Shown piece by piece: positions 52,699 through 61,260 of a stretch of 62,913 bases of DNA. The position numbers and the translations under genes are program-made. Origin of the DNA: an uncultured Alphaproteobacteria bacterium (GTDB lineage Bacteria > Pseudomonadota > Alphaproteobacteria > Rhodobacterales > Rhodobacteraceae); contig CACAMI010000010.1 of the NCBI GenBank assembly GCA_902533625.1, forward strand, positions 1 through 62,913. Reading direction: 5' to 3'. The notes under the pieces are model-generated. The model searched no databases. It was not told where the DNA came from and was given only the letters and a program-made list of their open reading frames with translations. Positions within the stretch are counted from its first letter, which is position 1. Every line of letters begins with the position of its first letter.

Positions 52699-53010
52699 AT
52701 GCAGGTAAAGATCTATAAGCCATCCAAGACATCAATGCAGTCAGGTCTGGCAAAGACAAAGAAATGGCGACTGGAGTACGAAAAAAGCTCAAAAAAGTTT
52801 ATTGACCCCACAATGGGTTGGGTGGGTACAGAGGACACTCAAGGGCTTGTCACAATAGATTTTGAGTCGAAAGAATCTGCTATAAAATATGCAGAAGGAT
52901 TGGGTTTGACTTACAAGGTTGAAGAACAAAAAAATCGAAAGCATATTATTAGAAGTGGTGGATATGGGGAAAATTTTTCATTCAAGAGAAAAACGGCCTG
53001 GACGCATTAA
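52699..53010 (+). CDS. NADH-ubiquinone oxidoreductase accessory subunit (NDUFS4-like, ETC complex I subunit)
   Basis: 103 residues. WRLEYEKSS, DPTMGWVGTEDT and FESKESAIKYAEGLGLTYKVEE match the ETC_C1_NDUFA/NDUFS4 family, the 18-kDa accessory subunit shared by mitochondria and alphaproteobacteria. It stabilises the peripheral arm of complex I. Strong taxonomic marker for alphaproteobacteria. Confidence 0.92.
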   Translation: MQVKIYKPSKTSMQSGLAKTKKWRLEYEKSSKKFIDPTMGWVGTEDTQGLVTIDFESKESAIKYAEGLGLTYKVEEQKNRKHIIRSGGYGENFSFKRKTAWTH

Positions 53011-53065
53011 GCCGATTACTTAGTGAAAGCTAAAATGTATTTTAAAAGATTTTAGGCTTTGAAAA

Positions 53066-54055
53066 TTGCTAAACAATAAAGTGGTGTCAAGATTAGTGGA
53101 AGCTGAAAAAGATACTAGAGTGATAAATGCTGCATTTGACTTGGAAAAAGGAAAATGTTCTTTCGCCCTTGCAGTAGTAACGGAAACCTGGGGTTCATCG
53201 CCGCGTCAAGCAGGAAGCATGATGCTGGTAGAGAAGGGTGGTAATGTAGTTGGTTCAGTTTCAGGTGGTTGTGTAGAAGGGGAAGTGGTCACTTCTGCTA
53301 AAGAAGTAATGGACCTTGAAAAATTTCAGGTGTTGAATTTTGGTATAGCAGACGACGATGCATGGAAAGTGGGTTTATCTTGTGGTGGTAAAATGACTGT
53401 TTTTGTTTGCCCAAATAATTTTGTGCAAAAGGGGTTGTTTGAGAAGATAAAAGAATCAGACAAGGGTGGGGAAAATATAACCATAGAGTGCGATCTTAAG
53501 AATGGGTTAATTCGCCAAGTTAACGAGCTTTCAGAAGATTTAAATGATACAAAAGAAATAATGGATAACTTTAGGATTACACTAATTCCGAAGCCTAGAG
53601 TTTTCATAATTGGTGCAGTGCAGATAAGTCAGCACTTGGTTCCAATGGCTAAGGAGTCGGGTTTTGAGGTTGTTGTAATTGATCCAAGAAGTCAATTTGC
53701 CAATCAAAAAAGATTTCCAGATACTTGTTTGCATGTTGAGTGGCCTGACGAGGTGCTTGAAAAAGAGAATTTGTCTGTCAATGATTCTATCGTTACATTA
53801 ACTCACGATCCAAAAATTGATGATGCTGCGTTGGAAATTGCATTAAAATTATCATTGTTCTGTATTTCGTGCTTGGGGAGTAAAAGAACAAATACAAAAA
53901 GAAGGGAGAGGCTTATGAAAAAAGGTTTCTCTGGCACTGAATTAAAGCGTCTCAATGCTCCAGCAGGGATTGATATAGGTTCGAAAACACCTGCAGAGAT
54001 TGCTGTCTCTATTTTGGCTCAATTGATTAAAAGTAGAAGGAGTTTGGAGCATTAA
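53066..54055 (+). CDS. XdhC/CoxI-family molybdenum-enzyme maturation protein
   Basis: 329 residues with TTG start at 53,066 (GTG codons at 53,081-53,086 are alternatives). The XdhC_CoxI domain (TETWGSSPRQAGSMMLV; SGGCVEGEV) is followed by a Rossmann XdhC_C domain (VFIIGAVQISQHLVP). Such proteins hand sulfurated molybdenum cofactor to xanthine-dehydrogenase or CO-dehydrogenase-like enzymes. Overlaps the next gene by 1 bp. No molybdenum hydroxylase is in the window. Confidence 0.87.
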   Translation: MLNNKVVSRLVEAEKDTRVINAAFDLEKGKCSFALAVVTETWGSSPRQAGSMMLVEKGGNVVGSVSGGCVEGEVVTSAKEVMDLEKFQVLNFGIADDDAWKVGLSCGGKMTVFVCPNNFVQKGLFEKIKESDKGGENITIECDLKNGLIRQVNELSEDLNDTKEIMDNFRITLIPKPRVFIIGAVQISQHLVPMAKESGFEVVVIDPRSQFANQKRFPDTCLHVEWPDEVLEKENLSVNDSIVTLTHDPKIDDAALEIALKLSLFCISCLGSKRTNTKRRERLMKKGFSGTELKRLNAPAGIDIGSKTPAEIAVSILAQLIKSRRSLEH

Positions 54056-54684
54056 TGACAGGTAAAGCTTCTAATAAAAAAATTGTTGGAGGTTTGCTGG
54101 CTGCAGGCAGTTCACAAAGAATGGGGAAGATAAATAAGCTGCTATTTGAGATTAAGGGCGTTCCTATGGTCCGTAAGGTTGCAATTGAAATGTTAAAAAG
54201 TAATTTGGATAGTTGTTTTGCTGTAACTGGATATGAATCAGAAAGAGTGGCTAAAGCCTTAGAAGGTCTTCCCATTAAAATTATAAAGAATCCCGAATGG
54301 GAGAATGGACAGGGCACTTCAGTTAGTAAAGTAGCAACAAAGCTGAATAATGATTCAGGAGACTTAATGATTATGTTAGGCGACTTGCCTAGTGTTAAAA
54401 CGGAACATTTTAATTATCTAATTAAAAGCCATACGGATATTATGAGTTCGGAATTCACTATAACAATTCCTGAGTATAAAGGATTGAAAGGTAATCCCGT
54501 GATATGGGGCAGGTCTTATATACCTCAACTAAAGGAATTATCTGGTGAACTAGGTGGGCGCAAATTATTCAGAAAGTATTTGAAAGAAATCAATTCTGTG
54601 GAAATTAATTCCGATTGTATTATTTCAGATGTGGATACCAGTGAAACTCTTGACCTATTGGTTAAAAGAATCGAATTATCTTAA
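54055..54684 (+). CDS. MocA-like molybdenum cofactor nucleotidyltransferase
   Basis: 209 residues. MobA-like NTP-transferase fold: GGLLAAGSSQRMGKINKLLFEIKGVPMV, then MLGDLPSVKTEHF with the metal Asp. Attaches CMP to the molybdenum cofactor (MocA) or GMP (MobA); pairing with XdhC favours MocA, which serves xanthine-dehydrogenase-family enzymes. Convergent with the Rieske gene (6 bp). Confidence 0.85.
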   Translation: MTGKASNKKIVGGLLAAGSSQRMGKINKLLFEIKGVPMVRKVAIEMLKSNLDSCFAVTGYESERVAKALEGLPIKIIKNPEWENGQGTSVSKVATKLNNDSGDLMIMLGDLPSVKTEHFNYLIKSHTDIMSSEFTITIPEYKGLKGNPVIWGRSYIPQLKELSGELGGRKLFRKYLKEINSVEINSDCIISDVDTSETLDLLVKRIELS

Positions 54685-54690
54685 AACCTT

Positions 54691-55830
54691 TTATACTTCA
54701 CCGTGTAAAGCTTTAAAAACTAAAGAATGAAAATGATGTAATAGGTGCTCACTATTTGAAGATCGATCAGTATCTATCATATATCGTCCTTGGTCAAACC
54801 CTGATGAGTGCAATCCCTTCTGAACATACAAATTTAAGTCTATATCTTCTGGCCCTAATTTTTCATTAAACCACTTTATCGCTGCTTTACTAAGTTTATT
54901 CTGGGGTCGGTTTTTGGGTATATAATGCCCAAACCTTAAAAGCGTCTTTTCAGGTCCAATTGGTATTTCATTAAAAGTACCAATTGCATCCGCATAAGGA
55001 AACGCATAGATAGTTGTCATTGGCCATAATTGAATATTATAGAACCAATCAGTCTGATATGTTTGGCCTTCAACTATTTCTCCAAATGCTGTTTTTGTTG
55101 GAACGGGCGGTCCTTTAAAATCCCACCATTTTCCATGAGCATTAAGTTCATATTTATCAAAGTCGATGAGAGCCGCTAAGTCTTTATGATGCGGTCCAGA
55201 TAATTTGAAATGGTATCCTTCAATAGCATTATCCACAATTACTTTCCAATTTGCATCCACCATCATATCTATCTCTTCAATAAAGGTTATTTCGTCCAGA
55301 TCAGGAAAATATGGGGACATTGCTTCATATGCTCCGGGCAGGTCATCTGCTAGGGATGAGGCTTTGTTATCAAAATTAATAAAATAGAATCCCGAGAACT
55401 CTTCAATTCGAATTTTACTTAAGCCCCAGTCATCTTTTAAAAATCCCTTCATAGTTTCGGAGCGCGGAGCATGGCGTAAATTTCCGTCAAGGTGATAACT
55501 CCAGGCATGATATGGACAGATTATCATATTCTTTATATTGCCTCTGCGATCTTGGATTAATTGTGTGCCCCTATGCTTGCATACATTGTGCATAGCATTA
55601 ACACTGCCATCTTCGGCGCGAATGATTAAGGTGCTCTCTTTAAGAATGTCAAATTTGACAAAATCTCCAATATTTGAGATCTCAGATTTATGGCAGACAA
55701 AGTGCCACGAGGGATAAAATATTGCCTCAATTTCTCTTTTAAAGATGTCTTTGTCAAAGAAATAACGGGAAGGAAGAGTTAAAGATAGGTCTGGATTTTT
55801 ACCATTCCATTCAAGTGTTTTTTCACTCAT
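54691..55830 (-). CDS. Rieske non-heme iron oxygenase, alpha subunit
   Basis: 379 residues. Rieske cluster C84-x-H86 and C105-x2-H108 (CKHRG, CPYHAW), then the catalytic iron site with DNAIEGYHFKLSGPHH (H207 and H214/H215), a third Asp ligand being further along. Family includes ring hydroxylases, carnitine oxygenase and choline/stachydrine demethylases. No ferredoxin or reductase is beside it. GGGAGA precedes the ATG. Substrate unknown. Confidence 0.88.
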   Translation of the reverse strand: MSEKTLEWNGKNPDLSLTLPSRYFFDKDIFKREIEAIFYPSWHFVCHKSEISNIGDFVKFDILKESTLIIRAEDGSVNAMHNVCKHRGTQLIQDRRGNIKNMIICPYHAWSYHLDGNLRHAPRSETMKGFLKDDWGLSKIRIEEFSGFYFINFDNKASSLADDLPGAYEAMSPYFPDLDEITFIEEIDMMVDANWKVIVDNAIEGYHFKLSGPHHKDLAALIDFDKYELNAHGKWWDFKGPPVPTKTAFGEIVEGQTYQTDWFYNIQLWPMTTIYAFPYADAIGTFNEIPIGPEKTLLRFGHYIPKNRPQNKLSKAAIKWFNEKLGPEDIDLNLYVQKGLHSSGFDQGRYMIDTDRSSNSEHLLHHFHSLVFKALHGEV

Positions 55831-55976
55831 TTTTTTCTCCCATGCTGTTTATAATTATTAGAATTTAATCATAGGATAAATATCTAAATAAAATCGACAA
55901 AAATTTATCTAATTTTGAAATAAATGTTTCCCGAGTGTTTCCATGTGGAGGAAATAGGTTCAGTTGAGTTTATGCC

Positions 55977-55998
55977 CTGGGCTTATGCTTAAGGATTA
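55977..55998 (+). repeat. 22-bp imperfect direct repeat, copy 1
   Basis: CTGGGCTTATGCTTAAGG followed by ATTA; 19 of 22 bases equal 59,071-59,092. The two copies flank the three-gene module 56,031-58,982. Confidence 0.6.
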
Positions 55999-56022
55999 AT
56001 GTTGTATCTGAATTTTCTTTAG

Positions 56023-56041
56023 CTTAGGCTATGAGCCTGAG
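56023..56041 (+). other. hairpin enclosing the dipeptidase start codon
   Basis: CTTAGGCT-ATG-AGCCTGAG: 8-bp stem with one G-U pair and the start codon as the loop; the weak Shine-Dalgarno TTAGG lies in the stem. Could hold down translation. Confidence 0.4.
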
Positions 56042-57041
56042 TGTTATAGATATGAATATTTTTGCCAATAAACGAATAAATGTAGATTGTTTACAATATT
56101 CCAAACCGTCTAGGGAACGGTTTCTGGAATGGAAAAAGGGAAATATAAACGTTGTGCACGTCACATTGGCGGTATGGGAGAACGCTCTTGAGACTATTAA
56201 AGTTATAAGTGAATGGAATAAATTATTTCGAGAAAATTCTGACTTAATTAGCTTGGCCAAATCCCAACATGATATTCTTGACATAGTAGCAAATAAGAAA
56301 ACCGCAATTATTTTTGGATTTCAAAACACTTCTCCTTTTGAGGATGACATAGAACTAATCGAGATATTTCATCAAATGGGAGTGAGGATTTCACAACTCA
56401 CTTATAACATTAGAAATTTAGTTGCTACTGGCTGTTGGGAAGATGAGGGAGGTGTTTCAGGCTTTTTAGGGAAAAATTTTATTAAAGAAATGGATCGGGT
56501 TGGAATGATTATTGACTTGTCGCATTGTAACGAAAGAAGTTCAATAGAAGCGATGGAGCTAAGTCAAAACCCTGTTGTCTTTACTCATGCAAACCCCTCG
56601 GGATACGTGGGTTTTGATATAGAGTTGAACAAACGAAATAAATCTGATGAGCTTTTAAAGTTGCTGGCAAGTCAAGGTGGAGTAGTAGGCTTAAGTATGT
56701 ATCCCAAAATTCTAAAGAATGGTAGTAAGGCAACTATTAATGATTTTTGTGATATGGTAGCTTACACGGTTGATTTAATTGGTATTGATCACGTAGGCAT
56801 AGGATCAGATTTTTATACCGGTTATACCGAAGAAGCCGTCTTGTGGTGGAGAGCTGGAAGATGGTCAAGGGAAAGTCCATTAAATTCACCAAATAAATTT
56901 AGCAAATGGCCAACTTGGTTTAATAATCCATCTCAATTCCAAAATTTAGAATTAGCACTTAAAAAAAGCGGATTTAAACCAGATGAAATTTCAAAAATTA
57001 TAGGTCAAAATTGGCTAAATCTTTTTTCAAAATTCTTTTAA
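56031..57041 (+). CDS. Membrane dipeptidase (M19, renal-dipeptidase family) with altered metal site
   Basis: 336 residues. TIM-barrel metallopeptidase fold with DLSH (H165), FTHANPS (H186) and HVGIGSD (D260). The usual N-terminal HxD is absent (start is VIDMNIFANKRINVDCLQYS), and the bridging-Glu segment reads FGFQNTSPFEDD instead of the normal EG, so the metal site is incomplete or different. First gene of a tight operon with the next two. The start codon sits in the loop of a hairpin (56,023-56,041). A dipeptidase, or an amidohydrolase on another small substrate. Confidence 0.85.
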   Translation: MSLSVIDMNIFANKRINVDCLQYSKPSRERFLEWKKGNINVVHVTLAVWENALETIKVISEWNKLFRENSDLISLAKSQHDILDIVANKKTAIIFGFQNTSPFEDDIELIEIFHQMGVRISQLTYNIRNLVATGCWEDEGGVSGFLGKNFIKEMDRVGMIIDLSHCNERSSIEAMELSQNPVVFTHANPSGYVGFDIELNKRNKSDELLKLLASQGGVVGLSMYPKILKNGSKATINDFCDMVAYTVDLIGIDHVGIGSDFYTGYTEEAVLWWRAGRWSRESPLNSPNKFSKWPTWFNNPSQFQNLELALKKSGFKPDEISKIIGQNWLNLFSKFF

Positions 57042-57072
57042 CTTTAAACTTGATAAAAATTTGGGAGAAATC

Positions 57073-57375
57073 ATGGAATTTCTAGTGAATATTAAAATAA
57101 CATGGCCTGAAAATTGGAGTCCTGCACAAATTGAGAAAGTTTCCCTAGAAGAGAGAGAGCACATTAAAGGAGTTATTGCAAAAGGAATTATGAAGCGAAT
57201 GTGGAGAGTTCCGGGTCGCAGAGAGAATTGGGGCTTGTGGGAAGCTAAGGATGCGACGGAGTTACACAATTTTCTCAGCCGACTACCAGTTTTTCCATAT
57301 ATGGATATCCAAGTTCACCCCCTTGCAGTCCATCCAGTAGACCCTCTAAAACCGAAAGACATGGAAGTTTTTTAG
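57073..57375 (+). CDS. Muconolactone delta-isomerase-like protein (paralogue 2)
   Basis: 100 residues from ATG 57,073 with GGGAGA upstream. Same family as 8,940-9,227: MEFLVNIKITWP, MWRVPGRRENWGLWEA and MDIQVHPLAVHPVDP align with it along the whole length. 31 bp after the dipeptidase gene and 2 bp before the FAD oxidoreductase gene, so it belongs to this operon. Isomerase of a lactone or similar ring is the family role, not proven here. Confidence 0.82.
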   Translation: MEFLVNIKITWPENWSPAQIEKVSLEEREHIKGVIAKGIMKRMWRVPGRRENWGLWEAKDATELHNFLSRLPVFPYMDIQVHPLAVHPVDPLKPKDMEVF

Positions 57376-57377
57376 CT

Positions 57378-58982
57378 ATGACTGAAAATTTTGACGCAAT
57401 CGTAATAGGCGGAGGCCATAATGGACTTGTAGCTGCATTTTACCTCAAAAAATCTGGGCTAAACGTTTGCTTGATCGAAGACAAGAATGATTTGGGGGGC
57501 TTATGCAAAACTTATGAATTTCTTCCTGGCTTTAAGGGTACCAATCCTCATTCTCCAGGTTCGTTCGAGCCAATGATAATTCAGGACATGCGCTTAGAAA
57601 AGTTTGGTCTAAAAATGCAAACCTCTGACCCGTCACTCATAATGCCTTTTGAGGAGGACAGAGCATTTTTCGGATGGAGAAATAAAACTGATTTAAAAAA
57701 TGAATATAAGAAATTTTCATTGAAAGATGGAGCAGCTACTGAAGAGTTCTATGCATTTCTCAATAATTTTGCAAAAAAGTTAAATGTTTCATCATTTGAG
57801 CCTCCCAAAAATATACACGAGTTAACCAGAAATTTAAAATCAGATGATGACTTTGATAATTTTAGAAAACTCATCTTTGGCACTACACGAGATTTAATGG
57901 AAGAATGGTTTGAGTCTTCCGAAATACAGGCTCTTCATGGGTTTCTTTGTCAATTAAATGGTAATGGTGGTCCTTCGACACCTGGTTCAAATATGAGTTT
58001 TCTTAATCGACCAATATCGATGAACTCTCAACCCCAGAAAGAAAATATAGTCATCAATGATCCCCGAAAGCAACCACTGCGGGGATCAACAGGTCTTCCA
58101 TTGGGGGGAATGGGATCAATAATTGACGCAATGGAAATGTCTCTTCGAGAATTGGGAGTTGAAATAATAAAGGGCAATGGTGCAAAAGAAATATTAGTGA
58201 AAAAAAATAAAATAACTGGCGTTGTATTGATTGATGGTCGAAAATTATCATCAAAAATTATTGTATCTGCTATAAATCCTAAAACTACATTTCTTAAACT
58301 TATGGATGAAGCTCATTTTGATAAAAGTTTTTATGAAAAGGTAAGTAACATAAAACTCAAAGTGGGTTCTTTTAAAGCGTTCGTTGTTGTCGACGCAATA
58401 CCAAAATTTAGTTGTGCGCCAAAAGGTTTAGAAGAGCTAGTTTCTGGATGTCAAATAAGAATAGGGCCAACTTTAGATTACTTAGATGATGCATGGAGTA
58501 AACATATTATGGGAGAAATGCCTGACAAACCCGTAATATGGGGTTTAATTCCAACATTAAGAGATCCATCCCTTGCCCCAAAAGGTTATCACTTTCTAAG
58601 TTTAAATGTTTGGAACGTTCCATACAGACTGAGAAAAGGTGATTGGGAAACAGGAAAGGATGTTTTTGGGCAAAGATGTATTGACACTATGGCAAGATAC
58701 ATTCCCAACCTGAAAGACATAATTGTTGATAAAGTTTTCCTTTCACCACTTGATATGGAAAAACAATATAATTTATTGGAAGGTGATCCCCATTGTGGAG
58801 CTATGGGCCCAGAGCAAATGTTTGGCAACAGATTGTTACCGTCTATTTCAAAATATAATACTGAATTTACAGGACTTTACCTTTCGGGAGCTGGAACTTG
58901 GCCAGGAGGCTTCATAAGTGGACTTTCAGGTCATAATGCCGCAAAAAAGGTTATCAATGATTTAACCTATCGCATTCAATAA
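57378..58982 (+). CDS. FAD-dependent oxidoreductase, phytoene-desaturase/PYROXD2-like
   Basis: 534 residues. Dinucleotide motif GGGHNG (11-16) followed by the Glu at LIEDKNDLGG, and the FAD-family C-terminal YLSGAGTWPGGFISGLSGHNAAK. The pattern GGGHNGLVAA and the SPGSFEPMI segment resemble the PYROXD2 group of NAD(P)/FAD oxidoreductases. No carotenoid genes are near, so pigment synthesis is unlikely. Confidence 0.85.
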   Translation: MTENFDAIVIGGGHNGLVAAFYLKKSGLNVCLIEDKNDLGGLCKTYEFLPGFKGTNPHSPGSFEPMIIQDMRLEKFGLKMQTSDPSLIMPFEEDRAFFGWRNKTDLKNEYKKFSLKDGAATEEFYAFLNNFAKKLNVSSFEPPKNIHELTRNLKSDDDFDNFRKLIFGTTRDLMEEWFESSEIQALHGFLCQLNGNGGPSTPGSNMSFLNRPISMNSQPQKENIVINDPRKQPLRGSTGLPLGGMGSIIDAMEMSLRELGVEIIKGNGAKEILVKKNKITGVVLIDGRKLSSKIIVSAINPKTTFLKLMDEAHFDKSFYEKVSNIKLKVGSFKAFVVVDAIPKFSCAPKGLEELVSGCQIRIGPTLDYLDDAWSKHIMGEMPDKPVIWGLIPTLRDPSLAPKGYHFLSLNVWNVPYRLRKGDWETGKDVFGQRCIDTMARYIPNLKDIIVDKVFLSPLDMEKQYNLLEGDPHCGAMGPEQMFGNRLLPSISKYNTEFTGLYLSGAGTWPGGFISGLSGHNAAKKVINDLTYRIQ

Positions 58983-59070
58983 TCTGTTCCACTAAAAATA
59001 GTGTGCTTATAATATAAATGTTGTATTCTCAGGGCTAGACTCAAAAGGATCGAAAACTTACTTATAGATG

Positions 59071-59092
59071 CTGGGCTCATGCCTGAGGATTA
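59071..59092 (+). repeat. 22-bp imperfect direct repeat, copy 2
   Basis: CTGGGCTCATGCCTGAGG followed by ATTA, 89 bp after the FAD oxidoreductase stop. See copy 1 at 55,977. The rest of 58,983-59,179 shows no gene. Confidence 0.6.
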
Positions 59093-59179
59093 GGATAAAG
59101 ATACATTAAGTTGAATGGTCGCTACCGCTTATTTCAAATTTCTTCACTAGTATTGAATATTGAAAGGGCAAAAAATGGG

Positions 59180-59635
59180 CTAGTGGTCTTCAGGCGCTTC
59201 TATACTGGCAGCAATTTGTTGTATTAAACTTTTGAAGTGCTGGGCTTCTTTTTGATATTTTGTGCCATTAAAAGCTGAAACCAATTCAATACCGTAAAAG
59301 ATACTGAAACCTTCCGCCTTTTTTAAGTCTTCATATTTAGTATTTTTAAGAAAATCATTTATCGGCATGTCATCTATTTTATTTCTACTCAGAAAATCTT
59401 TTGCTGCTTCACTTAGTTTCAGAGTATCCATTTTTTCGGCAAATTTGGATTTTTTAGCCTCTACTGTTTTAACAGTCTGGGAAATATACTGTCGTGTTAC
59501 ACCTAGCTCTTTTGCTATAGCTGTCAGAGTCATGCCGCCTTTGTGAAATTCCAAAACATTCTTCTCTAGTGCCGTTAGCTTAATGTTACTAGAATCGTGG
59601 TCTTCAGGCGGATGGCCTCTATGCGTTTTGAACAT
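59180..59635 (-). CDS. HTH DNA-binding protein of unknown family
   Basis: 151 residues. A helix-turn-helix at about 21-57 (TALEKNVLEFHKGGMTLTAIAKELGVTRQYISQTV) resembles sigma-factor region 4/LuxR-type HTHs. The remainder is helical and polar without a recognised domain. It lies 260 bp downstream of tRNA-Arg and beside integrase-arm-like repeats, so it may be the remaining gene of an integrated element. Confidence 0.6.
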   Translation of the reverse strand: MFKTHRGHPPEDHDSSNIKLTALEKNVLEFHKGGMTLTAIAKELGVTRQYISQTVKTVEAKKSKFAEKMDTLKLSEAAKDFLSRNKIDDMPINDFLKNTKYEDLKKAEGFSIFYGIELVSAFNGTKYQKEAQHFKSLIQQIAASIEAPEDH

Positions 59636-59827
59636 ATTTCTTAGCTGTCCGCTAATAGTATTTTTTGGTGATTTTTTACGTCTAAATCAGGAAAGCTTAA
59701 CCTTTCTGTACTACCTGGTGTATAGCTCGATATAATCAATCTTGGGGAAAAAGAGGGTAGGGTCAAAATATTTGAGCAAAAAATTTTCAAAAAATGGACT
59801 AGGGTACCTGTGTAAAAGAGGTCTTTT

Positions 59828-59845
59828 TGGAACCCATATGGAACC
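59828..59845. repeat. tandem TGGAACC repeats beside tRNA-Arg
   Basis: TGGAACC at 59,828 and 59,839, exactly 11 bp apart, 50 bp from the 3' end of tRNA-Arg. Same period as the arm repeats at the tRNA-Gln array, with a different sequence. I see no gene in 59,640-59,894. Confidence 0.45.
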
Positions 59846-59894
59846 TCAGAGACAAACAAGACCGAGTTCATATATGCTAAGTCATTGTTTTTAA

Positions 59895-59971
59895 TGGTGA
59901 TCTCGGCAGGATTCGAACCTGCGACCCTCTGATTAGAAGTCAGATGCTCTATCCAGCTGAGCTACGAGACC
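59895..59971 (-). tRNA. tRNA-Arg (anticodon TCT)
   Basis: 77 nt including encoded CCA. Minus strand: acceptor GGTCTCG/CGAGATC, D arm GCTCAGCTGGATAGAGC, anticodon loop CTTCTAA with anticodon TCT, T arm with TTCGAAT. Reads AGA codons. No second copy of its 3' part is in the window. Confidence 0.97.
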
Positions 59972-60070
59972 ACGAGTGCAAAAAATGTACAACTTGCTAT
60001 AAATACATATACAAATTTATATGTTTAATTAAAGGCAAAAACGTAAATTTATTTAAAAACTGGAACAAAA

Positions 60071-61216
60071 TTACTCAGAATTTTTTAGCAAAAATTCTCG
60101 TCCAACCTTAACTTTTTCCTTGCCATCATAAGATATTATGTCTGCGGTGGCATATGTTTCTGACCATATTTTGGGTAAATAAGAGCCAGTTCCAATTGTA
60201 TCCACTGGGGTTTTAGCAAATGAAAAAACTCTGCATTTGTCGGGATCAAAGCCACTTGATGCGGTGATTTTTACTTTTTGAAAACCATTGTTATCTAAAT
60301 TTTCTCTAAGGTGCCATATTGAAGCTGCACTAACACCTGTTCCAATAAGATCCCGTAGTTCACTTTCGGTTCTGTACCCCCGAACGGCAGAAGGTACGTT
60401 TCTCTCTAGTACAGCGTAAGATTTTTGAGTGTCCAAGCCTTCTACGAATCTTCCACCGTGAGTATCTATCCTCAATGATAGAGATCCACTTTTTATCAAT
60501 TCAGGAAAATTTCTAGCAACTTCTAGGGAGTCAGTGATTTCTTTACCAAAATAATCAACCAAAACTGTCATGGGTTGATTGGGGAAAATTTTACTAAACG
60601 ATTCTGCTGCCTTGATTGTAGATCCGGCATATCCAATCAAAGCGTGAGGCATCGTTCCCATGCCCTGGTTTTGTCCAAAAAAATGAGCTGTAGCGTCTGT
60701 AGAAGAACCAATGAATCCGATTGCACCTACTTTTTTTTGGGCCTTATTTGACCCTATTGAAGCACCATAAGCCATTATCTCAGCCATTTCAGATCCAGCA
60801 CAATGTCTAGCATCCATAGCTAAAAATCTAACTTCTGGAAGTTCAATGCACATGTTATATGCATTATATGCAGCAACACAGGCGCTCCCTAATTTCTGCA
60901 GAAAAATAGTTTCTAAATCAACTAGTGCAGAAAATAGGCCTGATATATAGCAGATGGGTTCCCCAGCTCCAATCCATGCCCCTTCTGGGTGATTTTCCTG
61001 AACGAGAATTTCTGCTTGTCTATGTTTTGCCATGGCCTTCAGCCATCGAACGGCAAGACCTCCAGCATATGTGACCGGTCTACGCATGAATACAGCATAA
61101 GTTACCTTTACATCCCCAGTTTTAAGTATAATTTCTCTGGTTTTTTTAAAATAAGTGTCTGTAAGTCCAGGCTGTCTTTCTGGGTTAGGGCCTATATCTA
61201 AAAATTTTTTAGTCAA
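60071..61216 (-). CDS. Nicotinate phosphoribosyltransferase-family protein
   Basis: 381 residues. Barrel with MDARHCAGSE and GFIGSSTDATA, the type II phosphoribosyltransferase pattern, and IDTHGGRF / ITASSGFD near the phosphate-binding end. Lacks the long N-terminal domain of PncB; the short alphaproteobacterial form is usual. Would make nicotinate mononucleotide for NadD and NadE, both present in the window. Quinolinate phosphoribosyltransferase is less likely given the length. Confidence 0.85.
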   Translation of the reverse strand: MTKKFLDIGPNPERQPGLTDTYFKKTREIILKTGDVKVTYAVFMRRPVTYAGGLAVRWLKAMAKHRQAEILVQENHPEGAWIGAGEPICYISGLFSALVDLETIFLQKLGSACVAAYNAYNMCIELPEVRFLAMDARHCAGSEMAEIMAYGASIGSNKAQKKVGAIGFIGSSTDATAHFFGQNQGMGTMPHALIGYAGSTIKAAESFSKIFPNQPMTVLVDYFGKEITDSLEVARNFPELIKSGSLSLRIDTHGGRFVEGLDTQKSYAVLERNVPSAVRGYRTESELRDLIGTGVSAASIWHLRENLDNNGFQKVKITASSGFDPDKCRVFSFAKTPVDTIGTGSYLPKIWSETYATADIISYDGKEKVKVGREFLLKNSE

Positions 61217-61260
61217 TTCAGCTTCGCTTTTTTATGTAAAAATATTTAGATTCCATCATA

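Noticed and set aside
59641-59871. 76-codon minus-strand frame as a gene
   Set aside because: Composition is not protein-like, no ribosome site or family motif is seen, and it covers the arm-like repeats by tRNA-Arg.
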